Shown: positions 27,287 through 35,931 of the stretch, in pieces
How positions within the stretch are numbered: position 1 is the stretch's first letter
Layout: the number at the start of each line of letters is the position of its first letter
From: Paludibacterium sp.
GTDB lineage: Bacteria; Pseudomonadota; Gammaproteobacteria; Burkholderiales; Chromobacteriaceae
DNA: 64,000 bases
Direction: 5' to 3'
Assembly: GCF_019232825.1 (NCBI RefSeq)
Contig: NZ_JAFAND010000035.1
Span: forward strand, 62,001-126,000
The notes under the pieces: model-generated
The model's database searches: none
What the model saw: the letters and a program-made list of their open reading frames with translations, nothing else
Told to the model about the DNA's origin: nothing
Program-made: the position numbers and the translations under genes

Positions 27287-27795
27287 TGCGACGCACTTGT
27301 GCCGTATTGCTGATCCTGCTCTTGGCGGCTTGCAGCAGTCCCCCGCCGCTCAAGCAGCGCCCCTGGTCGCAAAGCGGCCGGCAGCAGCAATACGATCTGT
27401 CGCATCTACAGGCTGACGGCGCCGGTCGAGAAATTCTGATGTACACGCTCAGCCTGTTGGACGTCGGCTACCAATTCGGCGGCAGCAACCCGGCCGCCGG
27501 CCTCGATTGCAGCGGCATGGTCAGCTACATCTACCTCAACGCCGTCGGCGTGCGACTGCCGCACAACGCCGCGCAAATCGCCAACCTCGCCCGCCCGATC
27601 GACGCCGCCGAGCTGCGCGTCGGCGATCTGGTATTTTTCAACACGCTCAACCGCCCGTTCTCGCACATGGGCATCTACATCGGCGACGGCAAATTCGTGC
27701 ACGCCCCGCACACCAATAGCGTGATTCGCATCGACCGGCTGGACAACCGCTATTTTGCCGCCCATTTCGAGGGCGGGCGCACCCTCTTCAGCTGA
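27283..27795 (+). CDS. NlpC/P60 peptidoglycan hydrolase lipoprotein
   Basis: The 170-aa C40 peptidase probably cleaves stem peptides in the periplasm. A lipoprotein signal (lipobox LLAAC at residues 12–16) is followed by the NlpC/P60 domain with the catalytic Cys in LDCSGMVSYIY, the His in FSHMGIYIGDGKFVH and a following His in APHTNSV. It overlaps the uup stop by 4 bp and is probably coupled to it. Confidence 0.9.
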   Translation: MMRRTCAVLLILLLAACSSPPPLKQRPWSQSGRQQQYDLSHLQADGAGREILMYTLSLLDVGYQFGGSNPAAGLDCSGMVSYIYLNAVGVRLPHNAAQIANLARPIDAAELRVGDLVFFNTLNRPFSHMGIYIGDGKFVHAPHTNSVIRIDRLDNRYFAAHFEGGRTLFS

Positions 27796-27895
27796 AAGCA
27801 CCCGGCCGCGCCCTAGCTCGCGCCCGGTCTTGGCGGTATGATCGAAGCATTACGATTTCATCTCACGTCACCCGATCTGACCCAAGGAAAGTAAA

Positions 27896-29089
27896 GTGGA
27901 ACTGTCATCGCGCGTACTCGCCATCAAGGAATCCCCCACGCTTGCCATTACCGCCAAGGCGCAGAAACTCAAGGCCGAAGGCCGAGACGTGGTCGCGCTC
28001 GCCGCCGGCGAGCCCGACTTCGATACGCCGGCGCACATCAAGGCCGCGGCGATCGAAGCCATCAACAAGGGCTTTACCAAATACACGCCGGTGGCCGGCA
28101 TTCCCAGCCTGAAGCAGGCGGTGGTCGATAAGTTCAAGCGCGACAACGGCGTCGACTATACGACCAAGCAGATTCTGGTTTCCGTGGGCGGCAAGCAAAG
28201 CTTCTTCAATCTCTGCATGGCGCTGATCGGCCGTGGCGATGAAGTGGTCATTCCCGCCCCCTACTGGGTCTCGTACCCCGATATCGTGTTGTTGGCCGAG
28301 GGCACGCCGGTGGTGGTGAACTGCGGCATCGAACAAGGCTTCAAGCTGACCGCCGCCCAGCTGGAAAAGGCCATTACGCCCAAAACCAAGCTGCTGGTAC
28401 TCAACAGCCCGTCCAATCCGACCGGCGCGGTCTATACGCTGGAAGAGCTCCGGGCGTTGGCCGAGGTGCTCAAGCGCCATCCGCAGGTGATGATCGCCTC
28501 GGACGACATGTACGAACACGTTCTCTTGGGCGACACCCGCTTCTACAACATTCTCAACGCCGCGCCGGAACTCAAGGACCGCACCATCCTGCTCAACGGC
28601 GTCTCCAAGGCCTACTCGATGACCGGCTGGCGCATCGGCTATGCCGGCGGCCCGGAATGGCTGATCAAGGCGATGGAGAACATCCAATCGCAATCGACCT
28701 CCAATCCGACCTCGATCTCGCAGGTGGCGGCCGAAGCGGCGATCACGGGCGATCAAGGCTGCATCACGCCAATGCTGGAAGCCTTCAATCAGCGCCACGT
28801 GTTCGTCGTCGACTATTTCAACCGCATCCGCGGCCTGAAGTGCCTGCCGGCCGGCGGTGCCTTCTACGCATTTGTCGATGCCCGCGCGGCCATCGCCAAT
28901 CTGCACGCCGAGGGCAAGATCGCCGAAGCGACGGACATGGCGCTCGGCACCTACCTGCTGGAAACCCAGGACGTGGCCGTGGTGCCTGGCTCCGCCTTTG
29001 GCGCGGAGGGCTACTTCCGCATCAGTTTCGCCACCAGCATGGGCAATCTGGAAAAGGCGCTGGCGCGCATCGAAAAGGCGCTCGGCTAA
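27896..29089 (+). CDS. aspC: Class I aspartate aminotransferase
   Basis: The PLP transaminase interconverts aspartate and oxaloacetate with glutamate/2-oxoglutarate. The 397-aa product has AAGEPDFDTPAHI, NSPSNPTGAVY, the PLP lysine in NGVSKAYSMTGWRIGYAGG and the substrate-binding Arg near GYFRISFA. This is the type Ib arrangement found in Neisseriales and Bacillus. It starts at GTG 27896 after AAGGA. A terminator hairpin follows. Confidence 0.93.
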   Translation: MELSSRVLAIKESPTLAITAKAQKLKAEGRDVVALAAGEPDFDTPAHIKAAAIEAINKGFTKYTPVAGIPSLKQAVVDKFKRDNGVDYTTKQILVSVGGKQSFFNLCMALIGRGDEVVIPAPYWVSYPDIVLLAEGTPVVVNCGIEQGFKLTAAQLEKAITPKTKLLVLNSPSNPTGAVYTLEELRALAEVLKRHPQVMIASDDMYEHVLLGDTRFYNILNAAPELKDRTILLNGVSKAYSMTGWRIGYAGGPEWLIKAMENIQSQSTSNPTSISQVAAEAAITGDQGCITPMLEAFNQRHVFVVDYFNRIRGLKCLPAGGAFYAFVDARAAIANLHAEGKIAEATDMALGTYLLETQDVAVVPGSAFGAEGYFRISFATSMGNLEKALARIEKALG

Positions 29090-29101
29090 CCGTCTCCCGC
29101 C

Positions 29102-29135
29102 GCCCTTGCCGTGTTCCGCGCGGCAAGGGCGTTTT
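29102..29135 (+). terminator. Intrinsic terminator after aspC
   Basis: A 10-bp stem GCCCTTGCCG/CGGCAAGGGC (29102–29111 with 29121–29130) is followed by G and TTTT. It starts 13 bp after the aspC stop. Confidence 0.88.
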
Positions 29136-29221
29136 CATGTCATGACAATGGCAATATTACCGATTGCGTTCCCGGGACTCCCTTCCTAAGCTGAAAACCA
29201 TAACAAGCTAAGGAGAGACCC

Positions 29222-29521
29222 ATGCGCAAACTGATCCTGTTGTTTTGGCCATCGTTCGTCATCGCCTGTCTCGCGTCGGTGACCTTCTTCGCCCTGTTCG
29301 ACCCCTACGAGCTCAAACTGCACGGCACTCAGCTATTCAGCGACAAACGCGCCGCCTACACTTTCTTTCTGCTCGCCGCGTGGGCCTTCGGCGCGCTCAA
29401 CACCGCCGTGGTATTTTTCCTGCAGAAATCCGAGTCCGACGTCAACGGCTTTTGCCCGATGCTGAAGCACAACGCCAGCGTCGGCGATCCGGACGCTCCC
29501 GACGGCCAGGCACAGCCATAA
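29222..29521 (+). CDS. Small two-helix membrane protein, unknown function
   Basis: The 99-aa protein has two hydrophobic helices (about 5–25, LLFWPSFVIACLASVTFFAL, and about 46–66, TFFLLAAWAFGALNTAVVFF) and a polar C-terminal tail with one Cys. AAGGAGAG at good spacing supports ATG 29222. I recognise no family. It stands alone between the aspC terminator and a convergent transporter gene. Confidence 0.8.
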   Translation: MRKLILLFWPSFVIACLASVTFFALFDPYELKLHGTQLFSDKRAAYTFFLLAAWAFGALNTAVVFFLQKSESDVNGFCPMLKHNASVGDPDAPDGQAQP

Positions 29522-29547
29522 AAAAAGCAGCCGCGATGCGGCTGCTT
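29519..29547. terminator. Bidirectional terminator between small membrane gene and transporter
   Basis: A 10-bp stem AAGCAGCCGC/GCGGCTGCTT (29525–29534 with 29538–29547) has an A-run on its left. On the minus strand this gives a T-run suited to end the transporter transcript. Confidence 0.88.
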
Positions 29548-29569
29548 CGGTTTGTCGTGCCGGCAGCAC

Positions 29570-30946
29570 TCAGAAAACGTGCAAGCCTTTGAGCATGACG
29601 ATCAGGATCAACAACGGCGACACCCAGCGCAGCACGGTAAAGACCGCGTCGAGCAGTCCTTGATTACGCAGCCGGCCATGATTGGTCAGCTCCTGCTCGA
29701 AACGCTGTTTGCCCCACACCCAACCCACGAACAGACACAGACCAATGCCGCCGAGCGGCATCATGATGTTGGACGTCATGAAATCGAACAGATCAAAGGT
29801 GGTCATGCCGAACAGCTTGAAGCCGGCCATGCTGCTGTTCGACAGCGCGCAAGTAGCGCCCACCAGCGCCAACAGCGCCAGCGACAGCCAGGTGGCGGTC
29901 GAGCGCTTCATCTTGAAATGCTCGTTCATCAGCGCGATCGGCACCTCCAGAATCGACAACATCGCCCCCATCGACGCCACGGCGGTCAGCACGAAGAAAG
30001 CAAACATGAACACGTGCCCAAACAGCATATTGTGGAACACGGCGGGGATGGTAATGAACAACAGCGACGGGCCGGCGGCCGGTTTGAAACCGAAAGCGAA
30101 CACGGCGGGGAAAATGGCGATGCCCGCCAGCATGGAGACGAACAGGTCGGCGCACATGACGCGGAAAGCCGTGGCGGGAATATTCTGGTCGTCGCGGAAG
30201 TAGCTGCCGTAAGTCATCATCGTGCCCATACCGATCGACAACTTGAAAAACGCGAGGCCGACCGCTGTCAGCACCACTGCGCCGGTTATCTTGCTGAAAT
30301 CCGGCTGGAACAGGAACTTCAGCCCTTCGGAAGCCCCGGGCAACATCAGGCTACGCACCCCGACCACCACCAGCAGCACGAACAACAGTGGCATCAGCTT
30401 CTTGGTCGCCGCCTCGATGCCCTTGGAAACGCCCAAAAGCAATATGCAGCCCATCAGCACCAGCACCAGCCATTGCCACAGGAGCGATTGCAGCGGGTTG
30501 GAAATCAACTGGCCAAAGACGCTCTCGGTCACCTTCGGATCGCTGGTCAGCAAACCGGAACCGGCGGCCTTGAATACATAGGCGAACACCCAAGCCGCCA
30601 CTTCCGAATAAAACGCCATGATCAGGAACGCCGACAGCACGCCCAGCACGCTGATCAGCCACCACGGCTGGCCGGCCGGAGACAGGGTCTTCATGGCGGT
30701 ATAGGCATTGGCCTTGGCTTTGCGGCCCAGCATGATCTCGGCGATCATCACCGGCAAGCCGACCAGCAGCGTGGCCAGCACGTAAACCACGAGGAACCCG
30801 GCGCCCCCGTTGGTGCCGGTCAGATAGGGGAATTTCCAGATATTACCCAGTCCCACGGCGGATCCCAGCGTCGCGGCGAGCACGCCGAAACTCGAGGTAA
30901 ATCCGTCGCGAGAGGCCGCTGAGGCGGCTTTATTTTCTTCTTTCAT
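29570..30946 (-). CDS. Sodium-dependent transporter, neurotransmitter:sodium symporter (SNF) family
   Basis: This 458-aa inner-membrane protein probably imports amino acids or related amines with Na+. It begins with the family signature FGVLAATLGSAVGLGNIWKFPYL-like region (residues 17 on), containing the unwound TM1 substrate/Na+ site. About 11–12 hydrophobic segments follow. The substrate cannot be deduced. It lies downstream of argE on the same strand with hairpins between. Confidence 0.9.
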   Translation of the reverse strand: MKEENKAASAASRDGFTSSFGVLAATLGSAVGLGNIWKFPYLTGTNGGAGFLVVYVLATLLVGLPVMIAEIMLGRKAKANAYTAMKTLSPAGQPWWLISVLGVLSAFLIMAFYSEVAAWVFAYVFKAAGSGLLTSDPKVTESVFGQLISNPLQSLLWQWLVLVLMGCILLLGVSKGIEAATKKLMPLLFVLLVVVGVRSLMLPGASEGLKFLFQPDFSKITGAVVLTAVGLAFFKLSIGMGTMMTYGSYFRDDQNIPATAFRVMCADLFVSMLAGIAIFPAVFAFGFKPAAGPSLLFITIPAVFHNMLFGHVFMFAFFVLTAVASMGAMLSILEVPIALMNEHFKMKRSTATWLSLALLALVGATCALSNSSMAGFKLFGMTTFDLFDFMTSNIMMPLGGIGLCLFVGWVWGKQRFEQELTNHGRLRNQGLLDAVFTVLRWVSPLLILIVMLKGLHVF

Positions 30947-30977
30947 AACTGATCTCTTTGTAACCCAACAACATTAA

Positions 30978-31017
30978 CCGCCCTCTTTGGGGCGGCATCC
31001 TGTGCCCTTATAGGGCA
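30978..31017 (-). terminator. Two adjacent short hairpins between argE and the transporter
   Basis: CCGCCC/GGGCGG (30978–30983 with 30990–30995) and TGCCCT/AGGGCA (31003–31008 with 31012–31017) lie in the 123-bp gap. They may end argE transcription or form a transporter leader structure; no long T-run is present. Confidence 0.35.
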
Positions 31018-31069
31018 TAAGTGATTTTGCGTGTTTTTCCGTGCAAGTGCAAAGGGACTATTGTCCGTA

Positions 31070-32239
31070 TTACCGCAGGCGGCAGAGAATTTCCCTTAAG
31101 TCCGCCAGCCAGGCATCACAAATCGTTAACTGCTCGGCTTCGATATACTCATCCGGCCGGTGCGCCTGTTCGATCGACCCAGGACCGAGAACGACACAAG
31201 GGAAGCCCGCCGCGCTGAAGCAGCCGGCCTCGGTGGTGTAGGCAACCGCCTGGCGCGGCTGATCAGGACACAACTCGGCGATATACCGCATCAATGCGCC
31301 GTCCTCGGGCGACTCGAACGGCGGACAATCGATCAAGGGCGCGATGTCGATACCGGCCTCCGGTGCTTGGCGCCGCATCTCCTCCGCCAGCGTGGCGGCA
31401 TAATCCCGCACCGAGTCGATGTAGCGCGACAAAGGTTCGCCAGGAAGCCAGCGGCACTCGAAGACGAACTCGCACTCGCTCGGCACGATATTGGCCGCGC
31501 TGCCGCCATGGATGAGCCCCGTCTGAAGCGTGGCGAACGGCACATCGTACAGGGGCCGTGCACGGCCAAACTGCGCTTCGGCGTCGGCCAGCTTGCGGAT
31601 GTGACCGATGAGCCGCGCCGCGTACTCGATGGCATTGACGCCCAGCGGCGTCAGCGACGAATGCGCCGCGCGCCCGCGCACCCGGCAACGGAAATGGGCA
31701 ATGCCCTTATGGGCCACCACCGGCCGCATCAACGTCGGCTCGCCGATCACGCATCCCGCCACCGGCACACCGCGCGCAATCAAATCGGACACCAGCCGCG
31801 GCACGCCCAGGCACCCCACTTCCTCGTCATAAGACAGCGCGAACCCCACCGGCTGCCACAACCGTCCCGCGGCATGCACAGCCAGCACCGAAGGCAGCCA
31901 GGCCAGCACGCAGGCGATAAATCCCTTCATATCCGCCGCCCCGCGGCCGTACAGGCGCCCATCCCGCGCCGTCAACACAAACGGCGGACTCGACCACGCC
32001 TGACCATCCACCGGCACCACGTCGCTATGACCGGAAAGAATCAGCGCCGGCCGTTCCGCCGGCCCCAACAGCGCAAACAGATTGGCCTTGGTCCGATCGT
32101 CGTTGTAGGTCAGCCGACAATCGACGCCAAGGCCGGCGAGGTACTGGCGCACCCAATCGATCAGCGCCAGGTTGGAATGGCGGCTGGTGGTGTCGAAGGC
32201 CACCAGCGTGGTCAGCAAGGCAGAGGAATCGGTCGGCAT
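31070..32239 (-). CDS. argE: Acetylornithine deacetylase
   Basis: The M20-family zinc hydrolase removes acetyl from N-acetylornithine in arginine synthesis. The 389-aa product has the metal motif SGHSDVVPVDG, LYGRGAADMKGF with the bridging Asp, the catalytic Glu-Glu in SYDEEVGCLG and the late His in AHRPDEYIEAEQL. ATG 32239 follows GGAG. Other M20 amidohydrolases are possible, but the motifs fit ArgE best. It is divergent from the 4.5S RNA gene. Confidence 0.88.
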   Translation of the reverse strand: MPTDSSALLTTLVAFDTTSRHSNLALIDWVRQYLAGLGVDCRLTYNDDRTKANLFALLGPAERPALILSGHSDVVPVDGQAWSSPPFVLTARDGRLYGRGAADMKGFIACVLAWLPSVLAVHAAGRLWQPVGFALSYDEEVGCLGVPRLVSDLIARGVPVAGCVIGEPTLMRPVVAHKGIAHFRCRVRGRAAHSSLTPLGVNAIEYAARLIGHIRKLADAEAQFGRARPLYDVPFATLQTGLIHGGSAANIVPSECEFVFECRWLPGEPLSRYIDSVRDYAATLAEEMRRQAPEAGIDIAPLIDCPPFESPEDGALMRYIAELCPDQPRQAVAYTTEAGCFSAAGFPCVVLGPGSIEQAHRPDEYIEAEQLTICDAWLADLREILCRLR

Positions 32240-32295
32240 GGTCGCTCCGTCGCGGACGGCGTGTCGCCGGCCGCTCAACAAGACTGAAAAAGGGC

Positions 32296-32324
32296 GTGAC
32301 AGGTTCATATCAACTGGCTATACT
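32296..32324 (+). promoter_or_regulatory. Sigma70 promoter of the 4.5S RNA gene
   Basis: GTGACA (32296–32301) and TATACT (32319–32324) with a 17-bp spacer lie just upstream of the SRP RNA, predicting transcription to begin near 32331. Confidence 0.7.
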
Positions 32325-32335
32325 CGCTTCCTCTT

Positions 32336-32436
32336 ATGGCGGGTCTCCCCGCATTGCATCGCGGTTCACCTGGTCAGGTCCGGAAGGAAGCAGCCAAAGC
32401 CGCATCGTGCAAGTGCCGGGGGTCAGGCTCGCCACC
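32336..32436 (+). ncRNA. ffs: 4.5S RNA, signal recognition particle RNA (small bacterial type)
   Basis: The conserved SRP domain IV is unmistakable: GGTCAGGTCCGGAAGGAAGC, with the GGAA tetraloop and asymmetric loop, flanked by pairing arms (GGCGGGTCTCCCCGCA on the left and GTGCCGGGGGTC…GGCTCGCC on the right). The RNA binds Ffh for co-translational targeting. A sigma70 promoter lies upstream and a T7 run (32444–32450) follows. The ends are approximate by several bases. Confidence 0.95.
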
Positions 32437-32679
32437 TCTCCCCTTTTTTTGTCTCAAATTATGTCATTTTCTTACGCCATTGCGACATTGGCATAAAATT
32501 CCATTGTTCTCAACAATTAGAATCAGCTAACATTGCGTAAAATTACTTAGCCCCAAACCTTCTGAATTTTTACAAAGTTTTGGGATACCCAATTTAGATA
32601 TTTTGCTAGTGTTAGATTGTCGGTCACCCCGAACAACGACTAGAAAATCGATTCGACTTGCCAATGAGAGGACATCAAC
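32437..32679 (+). promoter_or_regulatory. AT-rich control region of the HTH gene, with palindromic operator candidate
   Basis: After the 4.5S terminator T-run there is about 230 bp of AT-rich non-coding DNA. TTGGG-ATA-CCCAA (32580–32592) is a perfect inverted repeat lying between TTTACA (32569) and TTTAGA (32593), an 18-bp spaced promoter candidate. It may be the autoregulatory site of the downstream HTH protein. Confidence 0.5.
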
Positions 32680-33003
32680 ATGAAACTGTTCGAAAAAATC
32701 ACCAATCCGCGTGAAATCCGCCGTAAGCTCGGCCTGAACCAACAAGAGTTCTGGAGCCGCATCGGCGTTACGCAATCCGGTGGCTCGCGCTACGAAAGCG
32801 GCCGCAACATGCCCAAGCCGGTACGTGAACTGCTGCGTCTGGTGCATGTCGAGCAGATCGATCTGTCCAAGGTTCGCCGCGAAGACTTCGAAATCGTGGA
32901 ATACCTGAAAGAGACCCACCCGGACTTGTACAAGAGCCTGCGCAAGGCCGTACGCGCCAAGATGGAGACGCAGGAAAGCGGCGTCGAAGCGCTGCTCGGC
33001 TAA
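32680..33003 (+). CDS. Helix-turn-helix (XRE/YiaG-type) DNA-binding protein
   Basis: The 107-aa protein has one HTH (about 9–45) with IRRKLGLNQQEFWSRIGVTQSGGSRYESGRNMPKP split around the recognition helix, and a charged helical C-terminus with EYLKETHPDLYKSLRK. It resembles small HTH proteins common in betaproteobacteria; targets are unknown. A palindrome in its promoter suggests autoregulation. A bidirectional terminator follows. Confidence 0.85.
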   Translation: MKLFEKITNPREIRRKLGLNQQEFWSRIGVTQSGGSRYESGRNMPKPVRELLRLVHVEQIDLSKVRREDFEIVEYLKETHPDLYKSLRKAVRAKMETQESGVEALLG

Positions 33004-33021
33004 TTACGCCAACCACGCACG

Positions 33022-33058
33022 AAAAAAGGCGGGGCGCCTCATGCGCTGCCGCCTTTTT
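33022..33058. terminator. Bidirectional intrinsic terminator
   Basis: AAAAAGGCGG (33023–33032) pairs with CCGCCTTTTT (33049–33058), giving T-runs both ways between the convergent HTH and universal stress protein genes. Confidence 0.85.
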
Positions 33059-33078
33059 CACGCCCTCGCCATCCGGTC

Positions 33079-33528
33079 TCACTTGCCGTTATAGCGAACC
33101 AGCAAGATCGGCACATCGCACAGCTTGAGCACACCTTCAGCCACACTCCCCATCAATAGGTGCATCACGCCGGTCCAGCCGTGGGTTCCCATGACCACCA
33201 GATCGGCACCCCAGGTCGTCGCATCCTCTACCAACACCGAGGCGATCTTATCGCCCCAGCTCTCGAGAATCTTGCATTCCGGCGCGATACCCAGCGCTTG
33301 CGCCTTTTCATGGGCTTGCTTGAGCACCAGCTCGCCGGCCTCCTTGACCGACTTCTGCAGCTCCGAAGCATCGAGGAACTCCGTTCCGCCCCAGCCAAAC
33401 TGCGCCAAGTCCACCACGTGCACCATGCGCACCTGGGCGCCGCACTCGGTCGCCAACTTGCAAGCTTCCGCCAGCGCCAGGTTCGAGGTGTCGCTATCGT
33501 CCACCGGCACAAAAATTCGTTGGTACAT
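33079..33528 (-). CDS. Universal stress protein, UspA family
   Basis: The 149-aa single Usp domain protein begins MYQRIFVPVDDSDTSNLAL and ends with the ATP-binding pattern GTHGWTGVMHLLMGSVAEG followed by VPILLVRY, matching G-2x-G-9x-G-(S/T). It is therefore likely to bind ATP. AGGAGGGGC precedes ATG 33528. Monocistronic by its surroundings. Confidence 0.93.
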   Translation of the reverse strand: MYQRIFVPVDDSDTSNLALAEACKLATECGAQVRMVHVVDLAQFGWGGTEFLDASELQKSVKEAGELVLKQAHEKAQALGIAPECKILESWGDKIASVLVEDATTWGADLVVMGTHGWTGVMHLLMGSVAEGVLKLCDVPILLVRYNGK

Positions 33529-33654
33529 GATGCCCCTCCTTTGATGGGAGTTACGCTCCCTGCAAATCCAGTCTAGCAAAGCACTCAGCCGGATGATTGA
33601 TACAGATTAAAACTGTCGATTAGACTAAGCGCCATTTAGCGAGAGATCACGACA

Positions 33655-34101
33655 ATGGCCCGAATACCGCTTAGCCTGCCCGACCCTGTTTTGTTCGAAA
33701 CGCTGCTCGATGTCCGCATCGGCGATATCAATTATGGCAACCACATGGCAAATGATGCAATTTTAAGATATGCACATGAGGCCAGGTTGCGCTTCCTACA
33801 GCAGTACGGCTATAGCGAACTGGACATCGAAGGCTATGGCATCATCATGGCGGACGCCGCCATCAACTACAAGGCGGAAGTCTTTCATGGCATGACCTTG
33901 CGCGTAAAACTCGGCATCCGCGACATCTCCCGCCATGGCTTCGACCTTGTCTACCAGGCAGTCGATGACAAGAGCGGTCAAGAAGTGGCAAGATTGAAAA
34001 CGGGTATCGTCTTTTTCGATTATGCAAACAGAAAAATAGCCCTGATTCCGCCGGCATTCCTGGCGCGCTTTCAGGACAAGGCAGGAGGCGCCAAACCATG
34101 A
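33655..34101 (+). CDS. Acyl-CoA thioesterase (4HBT hotdog family)
   Basis: The 148-aa hotdog protein has the 4-hydroxybenzoyl-CoA thioesterase-type motif VRIGDINYGNHMANDAI with the conserved Asp, followed by the long helix ILRYAHEARLRFLQQYGY. Its substrate is unknown. It overlaps the TerB-like gene by 4 bp (ATGA), forming an operon with that gene and xerC. Confidence 0.85.
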   Translation: MARIPLSLPDPVLFETLLDVRIGDINYGNHMANDAILRYAHEARLRFLQQYGYSELDIEGYGIIMADAAINYKAEVFHGMTLRVKLGIRDISRHGFDLVYQAVDDKSGQEVARLKTGIVFFDYANRKIALIPPAFLARFQDKAGGAKP

Positions 34102-34562
34102 GACCCTACCGAGTCAATTCTCCGCAAGCGATGGCACGTTTCATCGCCATGTTCATGATCACCGACGGCGAAATGGACGAGCGCGAGCTCGACGCGCTGG
34201 AAAAGGTGATGGCCTATGACCTTTTGGGCTTAAGCCGCAAACAGTTCACCCAGGTGCTGGTCGATTACTGCGACGACATTTCGGACGAAGCGGAGCAAGA
34301 CGGCACGATCCACCTGATCGACCGTCAACGCATCGATGCGCTGCTGGAAGAAGTCACCGACCACAGCAAGCAGCTGTTGACCTGCGCGCTGGCGATGGAT
34401 GTCGCCAAGGCAGACGGCGACATCAGCCCACCCGAGATGGCCTTGCTGCGCCATTTGATGCAATGCTGGGACATCACGCTGACCGATATCGAAGCTGCCA
34501 TCGTCAAGGCTTCACGTCGGCAGACCGGTGCCGCGGCTCAGGCACAGAATGCCCTGGACTGA
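34098..34562 (+). CDS. TerB-like helical protein
   Basis: The 154-aa all-helical protein has two similar halves with acidic turns (ITDGEMDERELDALEKVM and KADGDISPPEMALLRHLM), the pattern of TerB/tellurite-resistance-like domains, which bind metal ions. No tellurite operon is nearby, so the name describes the fold only. It is coupled to the thioesterase upstream, and its last 14 bp overlap the xerC start. Confidence 0.75.
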   Translation: MRPYRVNSPQAMARFIAMFMITDGEMDERELDALEKVMAYDLLGLSRKQFTQVLVDYCDDISDEAEQDGTIHLIDRQRIDALLEEVTDHSKQLLTCALAMDVAKADGDISPPEMALLRHLMQCWDITLTDIEAAIVKASRRQTGAAAQAQNALD

Positions 34563-35442
34563 CGCGATCGACGGCTTCCTGACCACGCTGCGGCGCGAAG
34601 GGAAGAGTCCGAACACGGTGGGCGCCTACCAGCGCGACCTGCACGCGTTAGCCGAATTAGCCGATGGCGCGGCGCCAGCCGCGCTGACGGCGGCCAACGT
34701 CCGTCATTTTGTCGCAAAACTGCATGCGCGCGGCCTCTCCGGCCGCAGCCTCGGCCGCATGCTATCCGCTTGGCGCGGCCTATTCGACTGGCTGATCGCG
34801 CGCGGGCAACACGACGTCAACCCCTGTCTCGGACTGCGCCCCCCGAAGGAAGGGCGGCGGCTGCCGCATGCGCTGGCGGTGGATGCGGCGGCGGCGCTCT
34901 TGGACGGCGTCGCGCCGGATTCGCTGCTGGATTGCCGCGATAAGGCGATGTTCGAATTGATGTACTCGTCCGGCTTACGCCTGTCAGAACTGGCCGGACT
35001 TGACATCGAGGACGTGGATTTCGACCAAGGGCTCGCCCGGGTGGTCGGCAAGGGCAATAAAACGCGGGTGGTGCCGATTGGCGGCCAAGCGCGCCAAGCA
35101 CTCCAGGCATGGCTCGCTCAACGGCTGGCGCAAAGCGGCGAGACCGCGCTATTTACCGGCCAGCGCGGACGGCGTCTGGGCGCGCGGCAAATCGAGAAGC
35201 GGCTTGACCTCTGGAGCGTGAAGAGCGGCGCGAGCCAGCACGTGCATCCGCACATGCTGCGCCACTCGTTCGCCTCGCACCTGCTGCAATCGTCGGGCGA
35301 CCTGCGCGCCGTCCAGGAATTGCTCGGCCACGCCAACCTGTCCACCACGCAAATCTACACCAGCCTCGACTACCAGCATTTGGCGCAGGTCTACGACGCG
35401 GCTCACCCGCGCGCCAAGCGCCGCAAGGGATCAGACGACTAA
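34549..35442 (+). CDS. xerC: Tyrosine recombinase XerC
   Basis: The site-specific recombinase resolves chromosome dimers at dif with XerD. The 297-aa product has an N-terminal SAM-like domain (FLTTLRREGKSPNTVGAYQRDL) and the catalytic set: Arg in SSGLRLSELAGL, Lys in GKGNKTRVVP, HMLRHSFASHL (His, Arg), His in LLGHANLS and the Tyr in TTQIYTSLD. I chose ATG 34549, giving the typical XerC length. The end overlaps the convergent cinA-type gene by 12 bp. Confidence 0.92.
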   Translation: MPWTDAIDGFLTTLRREGKSPNTVGAYQRDLHALAELADGAAPAALTAANVRHFVAKLHARGLSGRSLGRMLSAWRGLFDWLIARGQHDVNPCLGLRPPKEGRRLPHALAVDAAAALLDGVAPDSLLDCRDKAMFELMYSSGLRLSELAGLDIEDVDFDQGLARVVGKGNKTRVVPIGGQARQALQAWLAQRLAQSGETALFTGQRGRRLGARQIEKRLDLWSVKSGASQHVHPHMLRHSFASHLLQSSGDLRAVQELLGHANLSTTQIYTSLDYQHLAQVYDAAHPRAKRRKGSDD

Positions 35443-35931
35443 CGGCGCCGCCTCGATGCGCGCAATCAAACGCGAGAGCGCTCTTTCCACCGTCTGCCGG
35501 CGCACCGCCGCGCGATCGCCGTCAAAATGGCAAACGAATGCCTCGCATTCGCCCCCTGCGCCAGCCAACGCGAACCACACCATCCCCACAGGCTTGTCCG
35601 GCGAACCGCCGCCCGGCCCCGCCACGCCGGACACCGCGACCGCCCAATGCGCGCCGGCGCGGCGCAATGCGCCGGCGGCCATCTCGCGCACGGTGCGCTC
35701 GCTGACGGCGCCCGCCGCGGCGAGCGTTTCCACGCGCACGCCGAGCATGTCCTGCTTGGCTTGGTTGCTATAGGTCACGAATCCATAGCCGAACCAGTCA
35801 GACGAGCCGGCAATGTCGGTCAGTGCAGCGCTGATCATGCCGCCCGTGCACGATTCGGCCGTGGCCACCGTCTCGCCGCGCGCGCGCAACGCTTCACCGA
35901 GCCTGCGCGCCAAGGCTTCAATGTTTTCCAT
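35431..35931 (-). CDS. pncC: CinA C-terminal domain protein (nicotinamide-nucleotide amidase)
   Basis: The 166-aa enzyme deamidates NMN to nicotinate mononucleotide in pyridine nucleotide recycling. Signature segments are TVATAESCTGGMISAALTD, SDWFGYGFVTYSNQAK and AVSGVAGPGGGSPDKPVG. It lacks the N-terminal CinA domain, as in the E. coli PncC form. ATG 35931 follows GGAG and lies 13 bp inside the pgi 3' end, so it is coupled to pgi. Confidence 0.92.
   Translation of the reverse strand: MENIEALARRLGEALRARGETVATAESCTGGMISAALTDIAGSSDWFGYGFVTYSNQAKQDMLGVRVETLAAAGAVSERTVREMAAGALRRAGAHWAVAVSGVAGPGGGSPDKPVGMVWFALAGAGGECEAFVCHFDGDRAAVRRQTVERALSRLIARIEAAPLVV

Noticed and set aside
29552-30922. Plus-strand open frame of 456 codons opposite the sodium-dependent transporter
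   Set aside because: Very rich in His and Gln because it mirrors hydrophobic codons of the true gene; no ribosome-binding site.
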